NCBI GenBank assembly: GCA_030686995.1
Contig: CM060694.1
Location: 96,867,836-96,931,835, forward strand
Reading direction: 5' to 3'
From: Artemisia argyi
Taxonomy: Eukaryota > Streptophyta > Magnoliopsida > Asterales > Asteraceae
DNA length: 64,000 nucleotides
In this document: positions 22,855 through 33,679 of the stretch, piece by piece
Position numbering within the stretch: position 1 is the stretch's first letter
Layout of the letters: every line of letters starts with the position of its first letter
Translations under genes and position numbers: made by a program
Notes under the pieces: generated by a model
What the model was told of the DNA's origin: nothing
Seen by the model: only the letters and a program-made list of their open reading frames with translations
Database searches by the model: none

Positions 22855-22897
22855 CTGGCGCGTTGATCGCGCGTTGATGCATCAGTCAGCGCGTCAG
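22855..22897. repeat. GC-rich palindrome inside the old copia linker
   Basis: CTGGCGCG (22855-22862) pairs with CGCGTCAG (22890-22897) with one G-T pair; between them lies another palindrome TGATGCATCA. Length and ends match the palindromes at 58652-58693 and 60089-60122. Confidence 0.7.
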
Positions 22898-23351
22898 AGT
22901 CGGTAACTTTTGGTTTGCAACCTTCTTTTATAAATACAATTGGTTTGTCTTGCCTTGTAGATGTATTTTTATCATTTTCAGAAAAACCAAGACCTCCCTT
23001 GTCATGAGAGGGTTTTTGCTTATGTAAAATTTTGTTTAAGTCAATACCACTTTTCTTAAATTTATGTAGTATCAATTTATGTTCAAGTTTACTAATCTCT
23101 TTATTGAGCTTATGTTTATCTGTTGCATGCTTTTCAATATCTATTAATATGTGTTCATTAAGTTTGATTAGTTCTTCACTTTCTTTTTGCAATCTATGAA
23201 TATCTAAAATATTATTAGACGGAGAAGAGTTAGATAATACCTCAAGGGCTTCAGGTGTCTTGAGACACGTGACTTTATTATGCAAGAGATTTCCATCCTC
23301 ACTATCACTCCGAGTTACACCAACGAGTGCAATTTCTTGATCTTTACAATC

Positions 23352-23356
23352 ATCTT
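23352..23356. repeat. Target-site duplication of element 1, left copy (ATCTT)
   Basis: ATCTT precedes the LTR and recurs at 40052-40056. Confidence 0.93.
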
Positions 23357-23704
23357 TTTTGGGAATAGACTTTATTATTTCTAGTGTCGGTCATTGAATT
23401 TTGTAATAGGTTGCATTATTAAGTTAATACGTTAGTGATTTAATATGTTTAATAATGTTTTATGCTATGTTTATAGGTTTGGTAAAAGTCTAAGGGCTTA
23501 GTTTCTAATATTTGCATAGTTTGGTAAAGCCCTAGATCACACCTATAAATAGCCTTGTAACCCCTCATTAGAGGGTGTTGGTTCTCTAGTAATACAAGTT
23601 TATTTCATTTCATTCTTAAGAGTTCCTTCCACTCTATCTCTCTCTAAACTTTCTTTCTCTCTCTAGAAATCTAAGTGTTTATGTTGTAAAATGGTGACCT
23701 AACA
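23357..23704 (+). repeat. Element 1 5' LTR
   Basis: Ends ACCTAACA directly before the primer site. The start reads TTTTGGGAATAG where the 3' LTR has TGTTGGGAATAG, so the terminal TG has mutated to TT. TATAAATA at 23544 is the core promoter, followed by a C/T-rich stretch typical of a transcription start region. Confidence 0.93.
23544..23551 (+). promoter_or_regulatory. TATA box of the element 1 LTR
   Basis: TATAAATA, conserved in the 3' LTR at 39891-39898, about 155 bp before the LTR end, as usual for a copia promoter. Confidence 0.7.
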
Positions 23705-23720
23705 AGTGGTATCATTCGCC
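23705..23720 (+). other. Element 1 primer-binding site (divergent)
   Basis: AGTGGTATCATTCGCC. Only TGGTATCA fits the complement of initiator Met tRNA, then it departs from the usual TGGTATCAGAGC. Element 2 has the identical 16 bases, so the variant is not a chance mutation. Confidence 0.8.
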
Positions 23721-23817
23721 AAGGGATAATATAGGTTGATTTAGGTTTGATTTGGTGGAAAAACTAGGTATTAAATTGAATTTCTTGGTTTACGGGTACT
23801 GTTCATCGGTTTTCTGT

Positions 23818-24215
23818 CGAGTTAGGATTTTGGTTTTATCGAGTTTAGGTCTTTTAACTTTGCGAGTTTGAACTAGTATTCCGAGTTAAGATCAATTTCT
23901 GCGAGTTAAGAAAAAATTTGGCGAGTTAGCCTTACCTTATCGTCTATCGAGTAAGGTTCTTTGTGGCTAATACCTAGGGGAAACTTTGCCCAAGTTGATT
24001 CTATTTACCGTGTTAAGTTGGGAAGTTGATTTACCGAGTTAGATCTTTACCGAGTTAAGGACTTGATTTGATTTATCGAGTTTAAATCTCACATTTGACT
24101 TACCGAGTTAGACAAGAATCAAGACTTACCGAGTTAAGACAGATTCAAAAAGCGTACCGAGTTAAGTCTCACTAATTTACATACCGAGTTATACATTCAA
24201 ACTTATCAAGTTATC
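23818..24215 (+). repeat. CGAGTTAA motif array in the element 1 leader
   Basis: Sixteen copies, most preceded by TTA or TTAC, starting at 23818, 23840, 23863, 23882, 23902, 23922, 23948, 24009 (CGTG), 24035, 24051, 24077, 24104, 24130, 24158, 24185 and 24208 (CAAG). Steps are mostly 19-28 bp. The bases between copies are not repeated. It lies between the primer site and the gag start. Confidence 0.92.
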
Positions 24216-24280
24216 AAATCAATTTAAAATTCCAATATTTATTTATCTTTAACGATCCAAGTTTACCATAATCCCGAAAG

Positions 24281-27200
24281 ATGTCTCAACCACCTAATTA
24301 CTTCTTTTCTCATCCTCCGCAACATCAGTATCCGCAGTATCAGCAACAACAATATCATCCGCAACAATCGTATCAACAGCCGTTTCGTCCACAACAACAA
24401 TATCTCATGATGCAACAACATCAAATCATTCCTCAACAACAACCATATCCAATGTCACAACAACAGAATCAGTATTCGTCCAAACAACCTCATTGGTTTG
24501 ATCGGATGTGTGAAGTTATTACAACTCAACAATCCAGACATGAGGCAGGATCACTTGAAACACCCACAATGCTCACACCTGGGAACTATGTTCAATGGTC
24601 AAGTCGATTCTTACGATTTCTTGAACTTAAGAAACCCCATGGAAAATTCTTGAAACAAGTGATACTTGAAGGACCATTTCAGTGGCCAACAAAACTAGAC
24701 AGTGGTGATCCAATTGCTGATCCTCCACGTGCTCCTGTAGAGAAACCTGTTCCAGATTCTCAACTTACAGAAGATCAGAAACTACATCGTGAAGCTGATG
24801 AGTATGCCATGGCTTATATACTTCAAGGAATACCAAATCCAATCTATCTAAGTGTTGATGCTCAGAAAACAGCTAAAGCTATGTGGGAACATGTTCATCT
24901 CCTAATGGAAAGTACTCAGATGAAAAAAGATGATATGGAATCAAAACTCTATATGGAATACACAAACATCACAATTCAACCAGGAGAGTCACTTGAATCA
25001 TATTATCTCCGTTTCACTAATGTGCTTAATGATTTGGAACGTCACAAAATTACAATACCAAGGATCGCAGTGAACTCCAAATTCGTCGGTAGTCTTGGTC
25101 CGGATTGGCAAAAGTATGTGACATTCGTTCGTCAAACCAAAAATCTTCATGATGCACCAAATGGCTTGTTGTATGATTTTTTGAAACACCATGAACCTGA
25201 AGTGGAAAAAGATCGAGCTCTTCGAGGAGGTTACTCACCACCACCAACATAAAATTCTTTGGCACTTGTAGCTCAATCTCACTATGCTCCACCTACAATG
25301 ACAAATCAGGCTTATGCTCAAGAACAGAGTTACTTCAGCTATCCACAACCTTCAACCTCAAACCCAATGGTTTCTTATGATTCATCTCCACAGCATACTT
25401 CAACTCAACTTGTTCCATACACCAACAATGATGCGGTGTACTACTCGAATTCCAATGAAGATGACGATGAGGACTTTAACACGTTGAATCATGGACTTGC
25501 TCTCATTGCTCGTGCTTTTAGCAAATTCTCCAACAAGACAAATAACCGTCAACGTTCTTCTTCTAACACAAGGAATCAAGCTGTTGTGCAAGATGCCAGG
25601 GTTGAAATACAGAATCGTAACTTTGGTCGATCAGGTTCAGGAGGGTCTTTAGGAAATTATGGGAATGGTCAGAGGTTTAACAACAATGGAGGGTTCAGGA
25701 AAAATTCAGGAACTACACAGCAAAGATCTGAAATAGTTGAAACTAGGAATTCAAACTCAGGGAATGCAGTGTGGTGTTGCAACTGTAATGAGAAAGATCA
25801 TATTGCAACTGCATGTCCAAAACCGAGAACTCGGGGCAGTAAGTTTCACAAGCAGGCATTACTTATGGCTCTTCAAGATGAAAAGGACGGACATTTCACT
25901 GAGCAGGAGAACAGCTTCATGGCAAATGCGTACAAAGATGATGACATGGAAGATTTGGAAGCTAATGCAGCTGTGATGCTTATGGCCAACATGCAGCAAC
26001 TTCGAATGAATGATTCAGGCCCAGTGTATGACACTGATGGTTTGTCTCAGGTACATGATCTTTATGCTTGCTTAATACATGATATAGTATCACCCTCTGC
26101 TTCTGAATCAGATAAGGCGCAAGTTGTTCCACCTGACTCATCTTTATCTTCTCAAGCAGATGAACAAATAAGCACAGTTGTCATATTTGATGATGACACA
26201 GTTGTTTCATTTGATGATCATATTAAGAATGATAAATATGATCAAGAAGAACAACATGAACCATTGTTCGATCCAGACCCCGACCTTATAATGTTATCCA
26301 AACAACTGAATGCTCAACAATTGCAAATAATAAAATGCAATGAGAAAGATAAAGCCTTAAAAGAAACAAATGCGTCACTCACAAGAGATATTGAGTGTTA
26401 TAAAATTCAACTTTCAAATATGGAACACAAGGTTAAACATGAAAAAGTTTTGAAAAAACTTTTCAAGAATATTACAATAAAGAACAAGATCTTCAACATA
26501 AAATGCAAGATTTAATTGAGTCAAATGGAAAGATGGTTTCGAAACTAGAAAATGACAAGTGCGAACTTCAAAAACAAGTTGAACAACTTCAAAAAGAGCT
26601 TTCAAAAACACAAACAGAGTTGTCAATTTGCAAAAAGGATTTTTGTGAACATAAAATACGAAAAAGTAAGTATATAGATAAATTAATCGGTGAGAATGTT
26701 GATCTTGAAAAACAAATCAAAGAATTTCGTAATGTTGTTTACAAAACCGGGGGCTCTGTCACAACAATTCAGAAATTTACTTTAAAACCAAGAGCCGATA
26801 AAGGTTTTGCACTTGGTGATTACAAATCAATGTTTCTTCACAAAGCATTCAAAGAAAATCCTAAAATTTATAGTATGGAATGTATGCGTGATGATACGAT
26901 TCTGCGTACTATTGTTTATGATACTGAGGAAGAGGAAGAACTTGAAGAAGAGAGTCGATCAAAAATGAGTCAAGTTGAATATTGGAAACCATCTGACTAT
27001 TCAAAAGCTCCTCACATTTCTAAATCTTTTGTTCCTCAAAAGGAAATACCTGAGAAATCTTGGTTTGTCACTGAGTCATACGTTTCGTCTTCTAATGCGG
27101 CTCCTGTCCAAACTGTGGCACAAGTAAATGGTCCTTTACCATCTTCTGGTGAAGTTACACCTTTACCAAAAAGTTGTCGGGTTTTAAATTATTTCAAAAC

Positions 27201-28722
27201 TTTTATGGAAGACATCAAAATTTTGGAGGAAACAATTGAACGTAATTCAAAAATAAAAATTGAAACTTTTCAATCCGCTTACGAGCGAGAAAAGAGAGAT
27301 ATTCTTCAAAAACAAATGTTACCAATCGTTCAACACCTCCGTCACTGTGCTACACGTTGGGAACAAGAACTTCAAAAAGAAGTCAAATCAATGATAAACG
27401 TTTTCCATTCAAATTAAAATGCGATTTTGGTTCAAAAGCAAAGAAACAGAGTTTTGAAAGATGATGCTGATCGACTCTTGGAACAATTTCTCAATGCTGA
27501 TATTTTTTCTATTATCATGAATGATCTCTATAAATCTAGCACTTCTATGCTTGTGGATGATCTTTGTGTTGATAATAATTTCCTGAACACGGAAATAGAG
27601 ACGTTAAAACATGACAATGAAATGTTGAGGAAAAACAATGATGATGTGACAAAACGTTTTTCAAAAGAAATTTGTCAACTCAAACAAAGGCTTGAATGGT
27701 GTCAAGCTCAAAGTCTTGAAACGGAATTGCAACTTCAAAGTCAAAATGTTTCAAAGTCTTGTCAAAGTTGCAAAAATACTGAGTCTTTTAAAAGTCCGTG
27801 TCTCAAATATGAGAAGGAAATTGCGGAATTAAAAACTGAAAACGCTGAATGGCTACAAAACCGCGATGACATTTCTTATTGCAACGGGAAACTTGAGTCT
27901 GATATTCAGGATAAAAATCACATCATCATTGACTTAAAAGAGAAAATTAGGCTACTTGAGAAAGGAAAGTTTGTTGACACCAGAGTGATTGCACCAGGAC
28001 AATACCACTTAGACAAAACAGATAAGGGGAATCATGCTCAAAGTTCTAATGTTAATTCTTCCACTTTTACAGGATTAGTCTCCACTAAAAGCGTGAGCAG
28101 ACCCAAGAGAAAAAGTAACAAAAAGACTAGGAAGACTAGGATCTGGCAACGTAATAGCGGAACACTAGAAGTCGAAGATCAACTTAGGAATTTGAATAAA
28201 ACTCATGTTGCATCTGAATTAGATTGTAATCTGGCAAACTGTAATCGAAATCTCAGTGTAATGAATGATGTACCTCTAAATGCTTCTAATGCATCTTGAG
28301 TGTTTTGTCGTGAAAGTGTGTTATCTGGTGATCATACAAAATGTATAGCAAATTCTTTGTTAAATCATCATAAGAAACGTAGGACAGACATTCCTTTTAG
28401 GCCCAATACTGCATCTAAGTCTATATTAGGAAAACCGCCATCTATGGTTTCTAATGAGATTGAAGTTACCCCCATAGTTAGGAATAAATCTAGGAACAAG
28501 CCCAAAGCTAGTGAATTCACCAAAAAGAAAGCGAGAACTAGTTGGAATTGGCAACGTTGGTTACAATATAAACCAGACTTTAATTGGATTCCTAAATTAT
28601 TGAATACGTGTGCTTCTAACCAACCGGAACCCACACTTTCTTTGGGTTCCACCCTTACTTCTGTTCCATCTTCGTCATCTTCTTGTGATGCAGGTGGTCC
28701 AGATTGTTCTCTGCATTGTTGA
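24281..28722 (+). pseudogene. gag: Element 1 gag, exceptionally long, with stops
   Basis: Starts MSQPPNYFFSH, a Gln/Pro-rich N-terminus, then the copia Gag core (about residues 85-310; YYLRFTNVLNDLERHKI and FVGSLGPDWQKY). A CX2CX4HX4C zinc knuckle (CCNCNEKDHIATAC) is at 25775-25816; it binds RNA. Beyond it lie an acidic region and about 900 residues that are largely coiled coil (26280-28000), then a basic stretch (RPKRKSNKKTRKTR). Total about 1,480 codons, far above the usual copia Gag. Breaks: stop at 25250, a frameshift near 26450-26500, stops at 27415 and 28297. The natural end is TGA at 28720-28722, overlapping the protease start in the +1 frame. Particle structure protein by family; as it stands, not functional. 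Confidence 0.9.
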
Positions 28723-28723
28723 T
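28714..28723 (+). promoter_or_regulatory. Candidate +1 frameshift site between gag and pol
   Basis: Gag reads CTG CAT TGT TGA. Skipping the T at 28720 gives GAT AGC GGA, the protease Asp-Ser-Gly. UGU UGA U resembles the antizyme +1 site UCC UGA U. Element 2 has the same arrangement at 52266-52275. A conserved shift in two separate copies supports programmed frameshifting; a shared ancestral mutation remains possible. Confidence 0.55.
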
Positions 28724-31700
28724 AGCGGATGCACCCGACATATGACAGGCAATCTCAAACTATTAGTCAACTTTGTTTCAAAGTTTATCGGAACTGTCAG
28801 ATTCGAGAATGATCATTACGCTCAAATCATGGGATTCGGTGACTATGTCAGTGGGAACATTGAAATCAGTTGTGTTTATTATGTAGAAGGCTTAGGTCAC
28901 AACCTCTTTTCAGTCGGTCAATTTTGTGATGGGGATTTAGAAGTAGCATTTCGTGAGAAAACTTGTTTCGTTCGTTACTTACAAGGAAATGATCTAATGT
29001 CCGGCTCACGTGGTTCTAATCTTTATAGAATATTGATGTCTAATATGATTGCTTCATCTCCGATATGTCTTCTCTCCAAAGCAGAATCGACTAAATCTTG
29101 GTTATGGCATAAACGTCTTTCGCACTTGAATTTCAAAACTATGACTGAACTTGCTCGTCATAAACTTGTTGATGGTTTTCCAAGATTCCGTTTTACCAAA
29201 TATCACTTATGTTCGACTTGTGAACAAGGAAAAAGTATTCGCGCTCATTTTCCTTCTAAAACAGAGCACAGTACGAATCATGTTTTACAATTGCTTCGTA
29301 TGGATTTGTGTGGTCCGATGCGTGTTCAAAGTATCAACGGTAAACGCTACATACTTGTAATTGTGGATGATTATTCGAGATGGACTTGGGTTTATTTTCT
29401 ACGCAGTAAAGATCAAGCTCCTTCAATGATCATCACCTTTCTCACTAAAATTCAAGTTCAGTTACGCAGCACGGTTAGAATGGTCAGAACTGACAATGGT
29501 ACAAAATTTAAGAATCAGACTCTTCGGTCATATTTTGAGAAAGTGGGAATTGAACATCAAACATCTATTGCAAGAAGCCCAGAACAGAATGGAGTTGTTG
29601 AAAGACGCAACAGGACGTTAGTGGAAGCTGCAAGAACCATGTTGATTAATGCTCAATTACCAGATTAGTTATGGGCAGAAGCTGTTTCAACTGCATGTTA
29701 CACCCAAAACCGTTGCATGATCACAAAACGCCATCACAAAACACCTTATCAGATTGTTCACAAAAGAAAACCAAACATCGATTACTTTCATGTATTTGGG
29801 GCACTTTGTTATCCGAAGAATGATCGTGATGATTTAGGTAAACTTAAAGCAAAGGCTGACATCAGAGTGTTCGTTGGTTATTGTGAAAATTCAAAAGGCT
29901 TTCGGATATGGAACCGTCGTACAAGAGAAATTCAAGAAACTATTCATGCTAATTTTGATAAACTCACACAAATGGCTTCTGAGCAAAATAGCTTAGGACC
30001 CGAATCCAACCGTCTTAACTTTCCGGACTCTTCGGCTGAACCATTGCCTCTTAACCGCAAAGAATTGGAAACCCTGTTTGCTCCACTGTTTGATGATACT
30101 ATTGAATACCGTTCTTCTGAGGTCTCACCAATTTCCGCTGCACAACCTGAAAATATTCAAGTACCTGACTCACCTCAACAAACAACAACAATTGTTGAGA
30201 AAGACGGTCCTCCAATTGCATCTCCCATAACAGCAGAACAAACCGCATCCAACTGACGACAATCGGCTGAAGATCCTACACCACAATCAGTTCCACAACC
30301 CGCAGAGTATGATCCAAATGCGTTCTTTAACCCGTTTGCACCGGCTCCAACATTTCCTGAAATAGCTGAGTCGTCCACACGCAATTTGGATCCTACTAAC
30401 ATGCGAGATACCTATCAACTACACCCTTCGACACACAAATGGACTCGAGATCATTCCTTAGTTCAAATTATTGGCCATCCAGATGCACCAATCATGACGA
30501 GACAACGACTTCACACAGATGGTGAAACTTGCATCTATGCACTCACAGTTTGTCAAGAAGAACCTAAGAACATCAAAGAAGCAATGACTTATGACAACTG
30601 GATTGAATCTATGCAAGAGGAATTTCAGCAATTCAAAAGATTAGAATTCTGGGAATTAGTTGAAAGACCTGACGGAGTCTTTGACATCAGACTAAAATGG
30701 ATTTGGAAAAATAAGCTGGATGCAGATGGCCCTGTCATACGTAACAAATCAAGCTTGGTAGCTAAAGGATACTTTCAAGAAGAAGGAATTAATTTTGAAG
30801 AATCCTTTGATCCAGTGGCTAGACTTGAAGCTGTTCGGATTTTTCTGGCATATGTTGCTCGTCAAAACATGGTTGTTTATCAAATGGATGTGAAAACGGC
30901 ATTTCTTAATGGTGAACTCTGCGAAGTAGTTTATGTCAGCCAACCAGAAGGCTTCGTTAATCCTGAGCATCCCAATCACATTTACCGACTCAAAAAGGCT
31001 CTCTACGGACTCAAGCAAGCGCCAAGGGCATGGTATGACAAACTATCTGCTTTCTTATTGGCCAATGAATTTTCTAAAGGATCCGTGGATCCAACATTAT
31101 TTACAAAAACATACGGGGTGGACTTACTAATCGTTCAAATATATGTCGATGACATTATTTTTGCTTCAACAAACAGAAGTTACTCAAATGATTTTGCAAA
31201 CTTAATGAAAGATAATTTTGAAATGTCCATGATGGGTGAACTTTCGTTCTTTTTAGGACTGCAAGTTCATCAATCACCCCATGGAATTTTTCTAAATCAG
31301 TCCAAATATGCTTTGGAAATTTTAAAGAAACATGGAATGATGAGCTGTGATACTTATAATACACCAATGGCCTATAACACAAAACTAGATGTTGATATAC
31401 ATGGGATTCCTATTAACCCTATCAAATACTGAAGTATTATTGGGTCACTCATGTATCTCACAGCTAGTAGACCGGATATAGTTTTTGCTGTCTACATGTG
31501 TTCTCGTTATCAGTCGAAACTGACTGAAAGGCACCTCAATGAGGCTAAAAGAATCCTTCGATACACAAAGGGAACCATTAACTTGGGAATCTGGTATCCG
31601 AAGGATTTTGGTTTTGAACTAATTGCTTTTTCAGACGCTGACCATGCAGGATGCTTAGACACGCGAAAAAGTACATCTGGTGGATTACAGTTCTTGGAAG

Positions 31701-32119
31701 ATAAACTGGTGTCTTGGCAATCTAAGAAGCAGGACTGCACATCACTGTCATCAACTGAATCTGAGTACGTAGCTATGTCTGCTTGTTGTGCTCAAGTCAT
31801 TTGGATAAGATCACAACTTAAGGACTATGGCTACCTATTTAATAAGATTTCGATCTACTATGACTCTAAAAGTGCCATTGCCATTTCCTGCAACACCGTT
31901 CATCACTGCATGTCAAAACAAATCAATCTCCGATATCATTTCATCAAGGAGCATGTCGAAAAGAGTACAATTGAATTATATTTTGTTGGAACTGAATACC
32001 AATTGGCAGACTAACTTACTAAAGCATTACCTCCAACAAGGTTTGCTGATTTAGTCCACCAAATTGGGATGCGATGTTTGACTCCAGAAGATCTGGAAAA
32101 AATTTTAAAACACGAGTAA
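28721..32119 (+). pseudogene. pol: Element 1 pol: protease, integrase, reverse transcriptase, RNase H
   Basis: One frame of about 1,130 codons broken only by point stops at 29666, 30254, 31430 and 32012. Protease: VDSGCTRHMTG at the start. Integrase: HHCC around WLWHKRLSHLNF...CSTCEQGK (29100-29235); catalytic Asp 29303, Asp 29492 and Glu 29600, with Asp-Glu spacing DD35E, all present. Reverse transcriptase: [15 protein letters not shown] and the catalytic YVDD at 31142-31153. RNase [35 protein letters not shown] and DSKSAIAISCNT. Ends LKHE then TAA. All catalytic residues are intact although the frame is interrupted, so decay is moderate. Confidence 0.92.
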
Positions 32120-32700
32120 TGGTCAAACATCAAAACTATCTTTTGTAAATATTTTTCAAAAACAAATACAAAAATATAAAACCTTCAAAAACTCAAAATG
32201 ATTTTCCAATTTGGCTTTCATTAAAAAAAAAGAAAAGTTTCTTTCTTCAAGATATGTCATTCACAACGTTTTTTCTCAATCTTTATATAAATACATATCT
32301 TGAGGGGGAGACATAAAATTTTTTCTACTTCTTCCTTTTGATAAGTTTTTTCTCATCACGAAAATCTTTTTCTCGATACCTCTTGAACCATTGATTATTT
32401 TCAAAGTTACATCTCGTGGTTGGTTCAAGAGGGTGACATCCAAAATACTCATAACATTTTTGCTCGGTCTCATAATTTCTAAAAAGGTTCTTATAACTTG
32501 AGGGGCCAAATGTGTTTAAATGGTGTATGCTTTAAATGGTTAACAAGTAAGAGGACCTAAGGTGTCAATACACTATAGTCACAAGTATAATATATTTGAT
32601 TCTAAATCTGTTTCATTTTTCCACGTAAACAAACACCCCTACGCTGCTAAAGTTTTTTTCTTTTTTTTTTTCTTTATAATTCAAAGATTTTCAAGATTAA
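32120..32700 (+). other. Start of the pol-ORF3 spacer, no gene
   Basis: AT-rich noncoding sequence. TGAGGGGGAG at 32301-32310 resembles the true polypurine tract of this element. A T-run is at 32650-32670. Confidence 0.7.
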
Positions 32701-33432
32701 CGAGTTTTAGTGATTGTAAGTCTTAATTCATATAATTTTCTTGCTACAATCACATACCCTAATTTTCTTTGAAACATTCTATGATTGTTCTTGTCTCAAA
32801 ACATTCTAGGATTTTCGAGTTATATCATGAAACTTGCGAGTTTGATCCTTGAGAATGTTTTTGAATAAGATTATCGAGTTAGGACCTACATATTAATTTT
32901 ATCGAGTTAAGAGATGAGGTTATCGAGTTTGCCTGTATATTTCATGTTTATCGAGTTAGGATCTTTCTGTGGTCTGTCGAGTTATATGTTTGAGCTTATC
33001 CAGTTAGTGTTACATGTGTATGGATATGATTAGCGAGTTATGATCGGTCTTTATTCATTGAGTTTCAAACTTGTTTGTGTTTATCGAGTTACACTGTCTT
33101 AGTTTATCGAGTTTCATATACTTGTCGAGTTATAAAACTTATCAAGTTACAAACAATTTATCGAGTTAAATATTCTGGGTTATCGAGTTTCATATTAATT
33201 TCTTCTTTTCGAGTTAGAATATTTTTTCAAGTTAAATCAAAAAAAAATTTCGAGTAAAGTAAAAATTATCGAGTTAAGTCTAATGTTTCGAGTTATGACT
33301 GTTGTGTTATATACAAAACGTTTTCCACTCCAAGTTAGGAATTTCAAATGGAACCATCAAGTATGGGTTCTAGTTTTTCCAATTTTATGAAAAGAAATGT
33401 TGCTGAAATTTTTCAAAATTTTATCAAGTTAC
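32701..33432 (+). repeat. CGAGTTAA motif array in the element 1 pol-ORF3 spacer
   Basis: About two dozen copies of CGAGTTA/CGAGTTT (some CAAGTTA), for example starting at 32816, 32875, 32903, 32924, 32952, 32978, 33034, 33085, 33108, 33126, 33143, 33162, 33184, 33210, 33229, 33251, 33270 and 33289. Between 33085 and 33289 steps are 17-26 bp. Same core as in the leader array 9 kb upstream, with unrelated bases between copies. Confidence 0.92.
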
Positions 33433-33659
33433 GGGTGTTTTGTCGACTTAGACTTTAAAGAAAATATTTTTGAGTTATGTGACTTATGTTTGTCAAGTGC
33501 TATGATTTTCTGTTTGTGATGTGGTACTCAGGATTGATTGTATCATGTGATGTATATGTGATGATGATTTTGTCTTAGGTGTTTGTTTTTCTATCATGGA
33601 AATTGTTCTTTTGTATAACACTAACAAGCTTATCACCACATGGCGTTTGTTGGTTTTAT

Positions 33660-33679
33660 GACTCATTTCAGGTCCAAAC
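33660..33679 (+). promoter_or_regulatory. Splice-acceptor-like site before ORF3
   Basis: A T-rich stretch ends in TTTCAG with GT following, nine bases before the ORF3 ATG at 33680. Element 2 has CAG directly before its ORF3 ATG. ORF3 lies 9 kb from the promoter, so a spliced subgenomic RNA would be a natural way to express it. Inference. Confidence 0.4.

Larger units (their letters stand above)
22584..23356 (-). pseudogene. Old copia Gag-Pol linker (coiled coil), open for 233 codons
   Basis: An open stretch of 233 codons from 23285 with a heptad-like, Leu/Ile/Lys/Glu-rich N-terminal half (LQKESEELIKLNEHILIDIE) predicted as coiled coil, then a basic middle and SISNLNDDFSIMFTNEDCTI near the end, a phrase I associate with copia elements just before the pre-integrase domain. 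The frame extends upstream to the element 1 insertion at 23356. It has no CCHC zinc knuckle. A GC-rich palindrome (22855-22897) encodes residues around ALTDASTRDQRAR in frame. No protease DSG motif was found here. Confidence 0.8.
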
